Below the pieces are notes generated by a model. That model saw only the letters and a list, made by a program, of their open reading frames with translations, was not told where the DNA came from and did no database searches. A program made the position numbers and the translations under genes. Below are positions 50,190 through 62,269 of a DNA stretch of 64,000 nucleotides, piece by piece. Within the stretch, counting starts at the first letter, position 1. The number at the start of each line of letters is the position of its first letter. The DNA comes from Atopsyche davidsoni (Eukaryota; Arthropoda; Insecta; Trichoptera; Hydrobiosidae), in assembly GCA_022113835.1 (NCBI GenBank), contig JAILWY010000014.1:12831501-12895500 (forward strand), given 5' to 3'.

Positions 50190-50375
50190 CCTTGAACTTG
50201 GACAAAATAGGTTAGCTGACCCGCCGCGGCCGGGGGCAGGGGCGGGGGGTAGACTCGGGGGGAGGGGCCGTCTGGCCGAGCGCGCGAGTAGTTTCTGTGC
50301 GCGAGAAAGGGTTCACAGGAAGCGGAATCCGAGCGGCGCACACCGAGCGCGCCCGCTCGTGTTTTGTGTGTGTTT
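50190..50375. other. CpG-rich patch with G runs
   Basis: CCGCCGCGGCC followed by G runs at 50230-50266 (quadruplex-prone), then CGAGCGCGCGAG and GAGCGCGCCCGCTCG. Open minus-strand frames are composition-driven. A promoter or CpG-island role is possible. Confidence 0.45.
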
Positions 50376-50885
50376 TTGTGGGAATAAAGGAAACCTGAGT
50401 TATGACATTGTGATGCTCTGGAAGTTTTCGGGTTGACATTGTACTTCATAATGTTTTCAGTCGGTTTTTCGTGAATGCGCTTTTTTAATATTTTTTTGCG
50501 TGCGAATGCACGGAAGCCTTTTTAGTCTTTGTGTTTGGACATTTGAAAATTTGTTTGTCTGTATATATTATTATGATAAAAGTACCTTCTATAAAAGTTT
50601 ATTCCGTAAATAAAATGATGATGGTTCTAAGAAGCGAACTAGCGGAATAGCAAGTACAACGGGAAAAAAAATATTATTACCGAATTTGTTTTTTGAGGTT
50701 TCATATGTCAACTGAGCCAGTCTGTCTTCGATAAATTAAGTAAGGACTTGTCAATCCAACAACGCAATATTTATGAATGTTTACACAATTTTTATAAACA
50801 TTAATTGCTCATGAATAATTAGTCCTGAAAAGGCGAGAACACTCAATACAGTGATTGTAAATATGTAACTATTATATTTGATCTT

Positions 50886-51247
50886 ATTCGTGAAGATCCA
50901 TTAATATAATGATAACAGTACCTTTGTATTTTGTCTTCACTTTGAGTTTATTAAAATTATTTGCATTACTAGTTTCGACCCAATACACTGGGTCATCATC
51001 ATGTTTAGTTAATTGTAATATAATGATAAAAGTAACTTAGTATTTTGTCTTCACTTTGAGTTTATTTAAATTACTTGCATTACTAGTTTCGATCCAGTAC
51101 ACTGGGTCATCATCAGATGCTTAACTAAACATGATGTTGACCCAGTGTATTGGGTCGAAACTAGTAGTGCAAATAATTTTAATAAACTCAAAGTGAAGAC
51201 AAAATACAAAGGTACTTTTATCATAATAATAATGGATCTTCACGAAT
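50886..51247. mobile_element. Foldback element, 127-bp inverted arms with an internal direct copy
   Basis: Arm 50886-51012 and arm 51121-51247 are reverse complements over 127 ungapped bases with roughly half a dozen mismatches. Between them, 51017-51115 is a further diverged copy in the same orientation as the left arm. Each unit carries CTAGTTTCGACCCAATACAC and TGGGTCATCATCA. The order A, A', reverse A is typical of foldback or rearranged MITE-type elements. There is no coding capacity. Confidence 0.75.
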
Positions 51248-52135
51248 CAAATGCCTTGTCCCTCAACAATATTAGTTTGTTTGTTTTTTAGACAATTAAA
51301 AGCTTTATTGAATCTTTCGTTTTATGGCGTGAACTTTTTCTTTTCCTATGCATTCTCTTTTTTAATAAAACATTAACAACATTAATATTTAAACGTTGAA
51401 TGCTGTTCACATGAGAATATATTTAAGCTTAAACTTTTTTACCCACAATACATTTTTAAAGCATTACATTCTCGTTTTTTTTCTTCTGTGATATACCACA
51501 GAAGCGTTAATTACATAATATCTCATTTTGTTTTATTAAAATCTATTTTAATATCAAATTAATGGTAATTAAAATTAATTTCTGTTCTTTAAATATTATT
51601 ATAAGGTATGATACCATACGATATCTAGACTACTGAATTCAATTCGGTTGTTGGCTGTAATTGCTTCTGTTTTTTTACATTATCTATATATATATAAATA
51701 TATATTTATCTGTAAGAATTAGATGGAGCTTAGATATTGTTAAACTACTCTCTCAATTTTGGCTACAAACTCTTGTTCATTTCTATATTTCATTCAAATC
51801 GTAATAAATAAAATAGAGTATTTAAATTTTCCCAATGGTTTACATTCCAAAAAAACCACTTTCATGCGCTCTGTTAAATATATTATCAGTATTCTCGTGT
51901 AACCATCGTTTTAAATTCAATAATGTGTTTTACATATGAATATACGTATATGAAAGGCTTACTATAAAAGCCTTTGCGGAATTTCTTATCTCTTAAAATT
52001 TTAAAAATCAATTAAAAATTTACTTAATTTTTTTTAAAACTATCGACATAGTTTGCTAAATAAAATTCTTTATTTTAATAATAAAGCAGATTAAATCATC
52101 GCAGCATACATTAAAATTAACACCACTTTACGTAC
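51248..52135. other. AT-rich spacer
   Basis: A/T-rich. No gene or repeat is supportable. Confidence 0.45.
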
Positions 52136-52139
52136 GCAT

Positions 52140-52330
52140 AACATATTTACAAGGGTAGGCAGGCAGTGTACACGACCCTTGGAGGTTAAACACAACCTCT
52201 AACCCTCAGCGGACCTCTCTATTGATAATTTACAAGACTTAAACACCCTAGACCCGGGCGCCGAGGGTGAACTATTGTCTGGGTCGGCTAGACCCGCGGG
52301 TTGCAGGCCACTTTGCCTATTGCCTCTATT
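52140..52330. other. GC-rich remnant, possibly transposon-derived
   Basis: A sharply bounded GC-rich block sharing GGCTAGACCCGC with 25687-25698. No open frame is recognisable. A common repeat origin is inferred from the shared 12-mer and similar composition only. Confidence 0.3.
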
Positions 52331-54815
52331 TTAGGGTTATTCTGCGTTTGTTTTAGTAAAATAATTTTATGTGTAATTAGTTTGTTCATGCAATTGAAAA
52401 ATTAGCATGTCAATTGAATTATAATTAACACCAAAATAAAATATTTCTTAAGCTTACACTAAAATAAAATCTAAAGTCATAAAATTTTCATAGTTAATTT
52501 TTTTTAAAGCGAGCTTCTTTTTTCAATTAAATATTATTGAGTTTATTTGTGACAAATTACCTGATGTGTTTATTCTGTATATTCATGAAATATTTACGTT
52601 GAATATCCACCAAGATATACTTATTCATGCTCGGTTTAAGAAGCATGTGAAAAATTTGTGGAATTGGTGTCCAATGCATGGTGTAAACAATAAATTTAGT
52701 AAAAGAAACGACAGTGTACAAAACTATCGTTTTACTTATAAAAAATATGTGCTAAACTATTATTTTACAGTGAGAATCTTGGCCCCATGAGCATAAAGGG
52801 AGACATTAAAATTCTTATAATTTTAATAATGAGATTTAGATAATAAAATCATAGTTTTTACAATTTTAACACCAAAATTATTATCCTGTAAGTACATATT
52901 TTTAGAGAATTCACCAGATACAAAACTTGCCTTAAAAGTCATATCAGATTATCAGTATTATAAATCAGAAAGAATTATTTTCACAGGTTTTGTTACAATT
53001 TACTGACTAAAAATGTTTTTTTAAATATATTTATAACTTTATGACGTATGTACATAAATATGTCATAAAGTTATATTATGTTGTGATAAAACATTTTTTT
53101 AAAAAATAAAACCGTCCTATTTACATGTACAGGTTTATTGTGAGTAATAATTTGAGGTAATCGATTCATCCATGAAACGACGAGAAAAATTTTCACGTTA
53201 CGGTGGGAATTTTTTTTTCGTCTTTCATGGTTTGCCTTATTAGCAAAACGATCGATATTCTCCGAAAGGGTGAGGTACAAAGCTGTGAATGTTCCTCGCA
53301 TGGCGCTTAGTTAAACATCTGGGCAGATGATTGAGGGTGTTTATGTAAATAAGATGTGGTTTTCTAAATTGGTTTACGCAATGCTGTGGTGAAACCACCT
53401 ATAACTAAGGTCACTTGAATATTGATGCTTATAATCACTGTGTATTATCGATGAGTTATCGAAATTTAATGGAATGATATTAAAAGGGACGATGAACCTA
53501 GTTGTGTGTAGATTGTTATATATTTTTGCTTTTATGAATGACCCAAATAAGATTAAAATTTGCATTCGTTTATAAAGGGGCATAGGTGCTTAATTAGCAT
53601 AATGACTTATTTATTGAAACTCATACGTTAGTGGGCGGTTATTAAACAAATAACTTGTTTTTAGCACGCTATGACCCATATTAAAAAAAATACACGATGA
53701 AGTATTAATATTTTAATTTAATGATATGTTAGAGATATCGTGTTTTATTATATATATTTAAATTCTAACTAATAGTACTTTTATTTAATTCTAAATTTTT
53801 TTTATGGATTGTTTGATTTTATTGATGCGTGTTTCGCCAATGTGCTGGATTTTTATCCTCAAGGTTTTGTAAACTATTCGCGTCAAAAAATAAACAGTTG
53901 GAACAACACTAAAAAGTATTATAGTGGAGTTCTTTCTGTCAAAAATAATAAATCTATTTCATTCCCTACATACTTATTATCTTCAATTTATCTCTCATAC
54001 GAATTAGCATTTTGCGAAGAGTCCTCATTGCGGCAATGTCCAATATGTTGCTAGTCTGACCTCCTATATAATCTTTCAGGTTAAAAAAACACGTCCATCA
54101 GTACAATGGCAGCGCCCCCATTGTAGGTCCTACTGGCTCTCACGAACGGGAATAATTAATGATGGATTCCGATTTATTTGGTCCAGATAAATTTAGGGGT
54201 AGTTTTCGCTACTGCTATAGGATGTAACTAAACGCAACACGCTTATAAAATCTATATATTTTAAAATATATATTGTAGCTCAAAATGATTTTGAGTATAT
54301 AAAGTATTATAAATTAGTTGCGTTGAAGTCTTTTATTACATATGTATAGGTGTAATAAATACAAAACAATTTCATAAAATATTTTGCATGAATGACTTAC
54401 AAAATCAATGAAATAATTATTATTATTAACATTCCACATAGTGATTTTTGATAGAAAAATTGTAGAACCTTGTTTCTATTTATGTGACGAGCCGATTTGT
54501 GTTTTTCGAGAACATTATCAAATTTTAATTTTAGCTTTAAAAAATTAAGCATATTCATACTCACTACAATATTTAAAATATCTAAGAGTTGTGTTTAGAA
54601 CTATTCCAATAAAACATTAAAAGAACAGAATGTAAACAAAGGATAATTATCTGATGTTTTTTGCCCGTACCGAAACGCGAAATTATTTTTCAATATTTTT
54701 TTCGTCGATTTACGTATAAATCGATTACCTTAAACAAAAGCTGTTTAGCAAAAAGTACTACACTTCTTAAATACTACTATGTTTAGTTTTTAAATATCAA
54801 AGCATGAGTATAATT
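52331..54815. other. AT-rich spacer
   Basis: Contains a plus-strand stop-free stretch at 52494-52790 (98 codons, no good start) and short frames near 53.1-53.3 and 53.8 kb, none recognisable. A 13-bp perfect palindrome lies at 53033-53074, and 53160-53185 repeats the motif found at 11650. Confidence 0.35.
53033..53074. other. Perfect 13-bp inverted repeat
   Basis: ATAACTTTATGAC (53033-53045) is mirrored by GTCATAAAGTTAT (53062-53074) around a 16-nt spacer. Confidence 0.5.
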
Positions 54816-54819
54816 TATG

Positions 54820-55075
54820 CCCCGGGTCACCCGGTACTTGCATAGGGGTGGCAAATTAGAATTTTATGCACAGATGAGATATCAGCAGCTCGCTATGCAA
54901 ACGTGACTTGCAAAGAGGATGTCTGCACAACTCAGGTGTCCTTGCAGACGAGCACCTAGGACCTGGTGCTGCAAATTTAGCTATGATGATATCCATTGCA
55001 TGGGACAATTCATTCAGCTCATGGGATCGGTGGGCGCTGCCTGTGCGAAAAGTCGTTACTTTTAACTGCTCGGAA
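54820..55075. other. Intermediate-GC segment, unassigned
   Basis: Starts GCCCCGGGTCACCCGG and holds ATAGGGGTGGCAAA (54842-54855), a motif seen beside other patches. There is no recognisable frame. Confidence 0.3.
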
Positions 55076-55756
55076 GAATAAATTATAATTTATTCTATTT
55101 TTACGATTATGAAAATAATGATAATATTAAATATTCATGTACTAAAACACATAAATGTTTTTTTTACATATTCTAAGACAGATGTTAGCATCTTCTTAAA
55201 TAAATTTTGCTATAGCGGTGTTTTTTTCAAACCTTTAAATTTGATAATTATTAAACTAATTTATTTGAAAAAAAATTAAACAAGCCTTTAACTTTTTGCT
55301 CTTTTATGAAGTATTTATTGTATTAAGCAGCGTAATTTTCATATATTTAAAAATAATGTAACTATAGTATATAGTATATCGCATGATTTGTCCAAATAAT
55401 AAGTTTACTTTGTGTTAATTATGTTTATATTGTTAAGTACAAGAGATGACAATTTTCCGTCCTTAACTCTATTATTAAATAATGAAACGGTTCTTTTTCT
55501 TTAACAAACTTATTAAAAACTTTCTTTATATTTTAAATTTGTTTAAAATAAATGATTTAAGGTTTTATGGGTAAAAAATTGACAAAGAGTATGTTTTTTT
55601 AATTTCACTTAATTTTATTTGAAAACTTCTATTAATATTTATGAATTATTATTTTAATGTGAATTCTTTTCTCTAAATTATTCGTTCAAAATACCCATAA
55701 GAGTTATGTATTGCTATACCTTGGAGATGCTTGTTACGTATAAAATAATACAATTG

Positions 55757-55838
<82 letters not shown>

Positions 55839-56380
55839 GTAGAAAGCTTGGCTGATTTGTCTGATAATGTTATTTTTATAATAATTATAAATTAATTCAT
55901 AAAATTACTATTTTTTTACTTGAATAGCCTAATGTTGCCAATAGATTTCTGACTTTCATTGTGGTGTGGAGACATGAGGGTGTATCATTTATATTCATCA
56001 TCTAATATAACTGATAGTGCAAGTAATTATATAAAATATTTTATATAATTTTAATCAAATATTCAATACTTTGCATGACATTTCCAATGTAAAGTAGGAA
56101 TATAACAAAATATTTCAACCAAATAAAAACACTTATCCAGTCAAATTTCGCAAAGGTTTGAAGGACATTTTTTTCAAAAATGAGAAATGCACCCGAAACA
56201 AAGTCTCCATAGATTATTTAATTTATTAAAATATTATTTGTGTAGTTTCACAGATTAAAAATAAAAAAAAACTAATTAATCACAACGCTGAAAAATCGTT
56301 ACCATATAAAAAATAAATGTTAGTATATTCAAGTACATTGTTTTCGTTGTATCGTTTTACATACTATTAAATATCTCACA
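55076..56380. other. AT-rich spacer
   Basis: A/T-rich, with the (TA)n array at 55759. No gene. Confidence 0.45.
55759..55836. repeat. (TA)n microsatellite
   Basis: A pure TA dinucleotide run of about 38 units. Confidence 0.9.
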
Positions 56381-56384
56381 ATAA

Positions 56385-56640
56385 GCCCATTCCTAACCCA
56401 GGCTTAACCTAGTCCTAGTGCGAGGGGTCTCCAGGGGGGTCGTAATGACCCCAATCCCGACACGTCTTACGGGTTAAACCTAGACAACCTCAAATCTTCA
56501 TAACCTGCCCTTTAATTTCTCTGCATTAGCATTTTAATCTGTCACGCTGACCCCTCGGCCGACACCGGACCATTTACAAGCTCTGGGGTTTATCTCACCC
56601 AGGGGAGTACCGGTGTTTTTGCAGTCTATAGCTGGCAACT
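56385..56640. other. GC-rich remnant, possibly transposon-derived
   Basis: A sharply bounded block with GGGGTCTCCAGGGGGGTCG and a CTCACCCAGGGGAGTACCGG hairpin-like end. Its style resembles the other isolated GC-rich remnants. No open frame is recognisable. Confidence 0.25.
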
Positions 56641-57210
56641 GAATAAATTTAAAATTATAAGATCGAGCAACACTTTTAATTATTGTACTTATAAGCGTTC
56701 AGCTATTGATTTATTTTTTGTCCGTTCGCTTTGTATCTTCAAGGTGGAACTATAGCAATGTACTTCATTTTTTTTAAATCTAAGTAAGTTAGAAATAGTT
56801 GAAATTCTTTGTGAATATTTAATTATAACAACAGCGGGAAGGCACATAAAAGATATATATTAGCAAACTAAAAAATTCTTATTAACACAGAGTTTTAAGT
56901 TTGTTTATTTTTATTTTAGATAGACGTGCTTTAGTAGTTATACTTAAAAAAAATGAGACTGCATTTGCGATACTACTTTTTAAAAACTTGTGTTTTTTTG
57001 TCTGTTGTTACTTTGTCTGTTGTTATCATGAGTTCATAAACCTTTCTGGACCCACATAATATATTCCAACTCTTCTTTCAGCGTTCAATCATTTTCAAAT
57101 TCGATCAGATTTATCCATTTAAAATTTGTTTTTTTTTTATTTTACACAAATTAAATTTAAAAAAAAAACGGTTTTTTTGTTACCAAATTTATTTTTAAAT
57201 AAACACAAAC
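56641..57210. other. AT-rich spacer
   Basis: I see nothing in this A/T-rich stretch. Confidence 0.45.
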
Positions 57211-57212
57211 AG

Positions 57213-57527
57213 TTATGAGAAAATAAATAATTTTCGCCTCCCTTGATACTTGTCCGGCTGCCACCCCGCCAGGCCATTACAGACACTACCCTTACGAATC
57301 CGGGGTAAACTCGTTATGATAAGATGCAGCAGCTCGGGGTAGTTAGTGCCTGTGCTGCACGCAGACGTGCACGTAGCGGTGCATCGGCAAGTGGATGCAG
57401 TTGAGAGGCGTGAATTCGTCATGGCTTGTTTCCCATTGTGTTCTAAAACCTCACGTTGGTTTTTAATGTACTGGCCTGCTCGCGGGGAAGCTAACTGAAA
57501 CTTGACTGAAGAATTATTACCTGGCAT
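57213..57527 (-). CDS. Unrecognised 104-codon open frame, doubtful
   Basis: A minus-strand ATG at 57527 opens a 104-residue frame with mixed composition. It has a Cys/Thr-rich middle (STCRCTATCTSACSTGTNYP) and a basic end. No signal peptide, domain or TATA box is visible. A donor-like CAGGTAATA directly after the ATG codon region offers another reading. The DNA is GC-richer than its surroundings, so it may be a transposon remnant or a small unknown gene. Confidence 0.25.
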   Translation of the reverse strand: MPGNNSSVKFQLASPRAGQYIKNQREVLEHNGKQAMTNSRLSTASTCRCTATCTSACSTGTNYPELLHLIITSLPRIRKGSVCNGLAGWQPDKYQGRRKLFIFS

Positions 57528-57540
57528 TAAAAAAAACAAT

Positions 57541-58585
57541 TTATGGCGTTTAAAGGAATATAAATTTAATGCTAAAAATTCTTTTGTGTCTGCTTTTATT
57601 CGATTTAGCTTAATAATACATTTACAGTTATAATTATAAATGAAACGACTAAAAAGGAATTCTGATTTTTCAACGATATACTTGATGAAGAAAAATCTGA
57701 TAATTTGACAGTAGAACTAAAATAACTTGTTTTTTTATAAAAATATAGAAACATTATACAAATACTGTTTTTTTGTCGTTGTAATTTTTCATTTAACTAA
57801 TTGTGAATATTTTGAGCTTAAACAAGTATACAAAGGCTTAAAATCTGTGACTTATTTAGACAGTCACGTTATTAATAATTATTCTAACATAATTTTTTAG
57901 GCCAACTTTAAAATAACTTACTGATTGTGGCAGGTCATCAGAATAAAAATCAATTAAAATGTAGCAATCATCTTACACAATTTGAATTATTTTTTTTACA
58001 TACTTATTCGAAGATAATGACTTGTTATGTCAAAAGAAGTACAGTGGGTACTAAAATATTTCGGATGTTTTTCGTAAAATTTAAGAAGTCTTCTACTTTC
58101 TGATATTAAAGCTTATTTATTATTAATGTCTAATAATTAATGTTATTTACAACGCATGACATTACATGAATTATCGCTTAATATTTATTGTAACATTGTG
58201 TGCTCTCAAGACACTTTAATCAATTATTTTTTTTAATTTTATAATCTCAGAGTTTTGTGGTATCAGTTGATATAGTTGCTTTTTGACCTTACAAACATGA
58301 AGTAAATAAATTTTTAAATACATATTTTTACTAACCAAAAGCTCAATAGCGCTTACTGCCAAATTATCTGCTTAATCTTTTAAACGTTCGAACAATGAAA
58401 GAAATTATAACAGTAAAAATTAAATTTAACTAGTTGTACAATTTTTTATTTAGAATATCTATCAGCCATTTTACTTCCACGATTCTAACGCTTTCAAAAA
58501 ATTGTAAAAAACTTATGCACGATTTGTAAAAATATTGCTAATTTGCACAAAGGCAAGAACCTCTGACTTTATCACATTTGAAATC
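57541..58585. other. AT-rich spacer
   Basis: A/T-rich. No gene or repeat is supportable. Confidence 0.45.
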
Positions 58586-58589
58586 GTTT

Positions 58590-58810
58590 TTTTCAAAATG
58601 GCCGATTAAAACATGGCGCACATATTTTCGGCCACACCTGACGCCACTCTAGCGTAACACGTTCGGGCATTATCCCAGGGACTTGAACGAAAAATAAAAA
58701 ATAAAACATGGCCACCCGAGTGTGAGTGCATGCGCCCGCGAGGACTCGTTGCACTCTTTACGGGTGTTGGTAGAGTAAACTTTGATGGTGTGCGTTCGCG
58801 GTTTTTGCAG
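58590..58810. other. Intermediate-GC segment with a YY1/Pho-like site
   Basis: AAAATGGCCGA at 58595-58605, then ACATGGCGC and CpG-containing sequence to about 58800. There is no recognisable frame. Confidence 0.3.
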
Positions 58811-59144
58811 AGGTGTAATGGATAATTTTTTTACAATCTCCTATACATTTTTTTGAATTTCGATCATGTTTCATAACATAATTTGGAATTCCACATATCA
58901 AAAAAAAAAAAAAAAAAACAGTTCTTTCGTGTTGTTTCGCGTGGATATAGTTTTCTCAAATATTGTATACAAAAATTCTTTTAAAGAAAGCATTAGCGAA
59001 ACCTTGTAAATATACATTTTTAAGTATTTCAAACTATGCGCTTACTATTTTTTAAGCCCTTAAGTTTTACAGTGACCTTCGTGCGTCTTCAACTGTAAAT
59101 CGATTTAGGTGTATTTAATTCAATTGAGTACCTTAATTTAAGAC

Positions 59145-59290
59145 CCTAGCCTTCCGTAGCGGTCCTGTGCCGCAGCTCTCTCGGCTGACTGACCGCCGCT
59201 CCGGGCCTGGTCGCACGCAACTTGTTTTTGGCAGAGCATTGGCCTAGCGCTAGGCACCAGGGGCTGTCCGTCAAAGAGGGGGCTAACTTA
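59145..59290. other. CpG-containing GC-rich patch
   Basis: A short GC-rich block with several CpGs and CCTAGCGCTAGG (59242-59253), a perfect 12-bp palindrome. No recognisable frame. Confidence 0.4.
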
Positions 59291-59483
59291 TGTGTAACCA
59301 GTAATAGCCGATACTTCGGTGTTAACAAAAATGGAACTGTTTAGTGTTACAAAAAAAAAGCACATCTTTGCGGCGAATTTATATTGTTTGAACAAATTGA
59401 TGTTACACGCGGTTTTTTATGGTGGATTATATTCACCTTTCAAAATGAGCAATGCTTCATGGGTTAGATTTTAGTAGAAAAAA

Positions 59484-59532
59484 AGATTCGTGCTGACCAT
59501 GGGGTTCCGACTTCGAACCTAGGTGACGCAAT
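59484..59532 (+). repeat. tRNA-derived SINE relic
   Basis: TTCGTGCTGACCATGGGGTT and ACTTCGAACCTAGG align with the second half of the tRNA-like element at 45814-45880 (TTCATGCTGACAACGTGGTC, then GGTTTGAGTCC). The A-box half is not preserved. Confidence 0.35.
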
Positions 59533-59814
59533 AAGCTTTTTTTCTACATTCTATCAAATGGAATGAAACTCTTTAATAGGTTATTTTCAACTTATTTTTT
59601 ATAGTTTGTATTCCTTTATGTTCTCTTGCGACATTCTATTCCTACAAAATAGTGTTGTTAAAAATTCCTTGTTCTCTGATATTTTGAGATTATATTTGCA
59701 GAATAAAAAAAACACAAAATAAATATCGTAATTTATACGTTAACATATTATGTGAATCACAATGCAGAAATGAGGGGCTGACCTTGAGCTAAGCTAATTT
59801 TTTCTTGTAAAAAA

Positions 59815-59970
59815 AACAAAAAAAGGTTCGCCGCCACTGAGCGGGCCATTCACTGGCCTGCCATTTTTAACAAGTTCATGCAAGTGTTAGACGGAGAAGT
59901 CCGATCTGCCGGGGCACGCGAGCGAGCGGGACGCCCTCACTGCACGGACGGTAGACTCGCTTAGGCACGA
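59815..59970. other. CpG-containing GC-rich patch
   Basis: GCCGCCACTGAGCGGGCC and GGGGCACGCGAGCGAGCGGG mark a GC-rich block inside A/T-rich DNA. No recognisable frame. Confidence 0.4.
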
Positions 59971-62173
59971 CAATGCACTCTGTGTGCACAAAATAATAAA
60001 AAACGAGAAAAGAGGAGTGAAGGTACTTGATTGAATGTACGATCTGTGAGATCTCACGTGAAGAATCAGTTTTTTGATGTTAATGTTCTTTTAAATGTTT
60101 TGTATTAAAAAAATGTTATTTTATGTCAGCTGCAATTAACTATCATTAATTAATATTTGGTTTCTGGGTTATTTTAAAGTAGTACTGATTTACTATATTA
60201 CGATCATTTTAACATTGATTTAAAAGATTCAGTAAAACTATAAAAATCGATTCATATATATCTGCTGTATTATTTCGCGTGAATTTTTTTTTTATATAAT
60301 ACATAAAATTAATTAATGATCCCTAATAAACTCACATATTTATATATATATTATATATTTAAGGAAAATTCGGTAATAAGTCCACCATCAGTTATGAAGT
60401 AAAAAAGACTTCTTGCATCTGGATGTCTCCTACTTGTGTGGTTTATAAGAAAACTTGTAAGATTATTTTGAAGCTTTTTTAATTTAAAGTTAAATTAAAT
60501 TCTAAACCCTTTAGAAAACATTTTATATTAGGATGTTATCTTATTTGATGTTTTATATTTTACGTTATAATATTGATACTCAAACTTTAATATCAGTAGT
60601 ACTTTGGTCTATAAAAAAATATGTTTAATCGGCTTTTAAAATTCAACACAGTATTTTTAAATTTTTTGTTTAGCACGAAAAATCTCACAGTAATAATTAC
60701 GTTAATATATTAATTAAACAAAAATAGTCCCAAGTGTCCAAAAACAGTAGGGCGTTAATTTTCAGCTAATTTAAATTTGTGGGGTGGGTTTGTATCTGGT
60801 CACGTTTTTACAATCGTATTTATTTATTTGGTCACTAACAAGGGATGTTTTTGTAAATATACGAACGAAAATTTTTTGCGTACTTTGTAAATAATTATCA
60901 ATATTTACATAACCAGCGAAGTAAACACTTAAAAGAATTTTTAGATAATTCACAAATTAAAAAGGCTCTTGGTTACTCGGTAGTAAATATTGATTTTAAC
61001 GATACTTTGATGTGCTATATATATTTTCGGTTTGAACCAATAACCATATACTTAGTATTAAAATACGTGCCGATTTTGACTTTATATAATTTATTACACA
61101 TACATGCTATCAAGGAGTCAGATTTTGGTGCAGTCATAAAAAAGTATTTAATTTAGTACATAATTCAGTAATCTAGTAATCAATTGTATAATATATAATA
61201 GTATATCAAAAGTAGGCGTGTAACAAGTATACAATAAAAATAAACTTAGCTTATGTTCTAATACAAATAAAACTATTGTATGATTTCGAATCCCAGCTAG
61301 TTTTTTTCAATTGATCATTACTTTTCCGGTACATCTTTCTACAAGGAAATGCAAACACATAATTATTTAAATCATCTTAACATATTGATTTTGAACTTAT
61401 TTCTAATAAAACAATAATGAAATATGTAGTACTAGAGATTACTAATATTTTTATGAGTGATTTGCTTATCTCAATTCTATGGAATGTTTTTGTTTTCGTA
61501 TAAAATATTTTGTAAAAAATTATGCTTAGACGGATTAGACTATTCTGAGTATACGTCTTGTATTTAAGAAAGAAACATTATACTTGATAATAAGTAAACA
61601 AACCATATTTCCTCATAAATTCATGAACCTGAATTTAAAAGAGTTTTGTTCAACTGTAAAAAGTTTTGAGAGAATCTTAACTGAAGATTACTTTGGATTA
61701 TTTTCAGCGGTTCGCCTCAAGCTTTCAGTGGATTTTTGTCTCTACTTAGTAAAATAATATTTCATTTTCTATAATTCTTCAAAGAGTAAAAAAATACTAT
61801 TATACTAAATGCTGTTAAATATATATTCGAAAGAAGAAAATAAATGTTTTTGTAAAAAATAACTCAAAAGCATAAAAATATTAAAAATTAATTTATTCTT
61901 CCAATCAATTATTATTCTTTGTTTCTAAAAAAAGGATACAGGGCATAAAAATAAGTAACTCAACGTGAGTAGGGATATTTATGACAGCACATATTTTACG
62001 TCTCCGGAATTTACAATTTTTTAATCACAGAACCTTGCATTGGGAGGTACTTTTTTTAAATGGTTTTTCTTTTCTTCTAACAATGCACAAAAATTAAAAT
62101 GCTTTACTTGCTGGGTTAAATTTCACGGTCTGTAAGTAAATTAACTAATCATCTTTGCTTTATCAACACTCTG
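59971..62173. other. AT-rich spacer
   Basis: A/T-rich, with ATCGATTCATATATA near 60247 resembling part of the dispersed motif at 11650. No gene. Confidence 0.4.
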
Positions 62174-62177
62174 CACA

Positions 62178-62265
62178 ACACCTTCAGGCTTTCGATAGAC
62201 CAGGAAGCTATCTTAGTGCAATCGTAGAGCACGTATGCGGCGCAAGACTTTACGCCTGAAGGTGT
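62178..62265. other. 88-nt element with 12-bp inverted ends and cloverleaf-like fold
   Basis: ACACCTTCAGGC (62178-62189) and GCCTGAAGGTGT (62254-62265) are perfect inverted ends, flanked by CACA on both sides (62174-62177, 62266-62269). Inside are three local hairpins: GATAG/CTATC (62194-62212), GTGC/GCAC (62216-62232) and TGC/GCA (62236-62244). It is either a tiny MITE with a 4-bp duplication or a structured RNA. No known RNA family motif is seen. Confidence 0.45.
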
Positions 62266-62269
62266 CACA

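Noticed and set aside
52494..52790. 98-codon stop-free plus-strand frame
   Set aside because: No usable start, no clear splice acceptor, and composition expected for AT-rich DNA.
57466..57485. TACTGGCCTGCT, identical to the first 12 bases of miR-193
   Set aside because: The match stops after 12 bases and the flanks do not form a miRNA-type hairpin.
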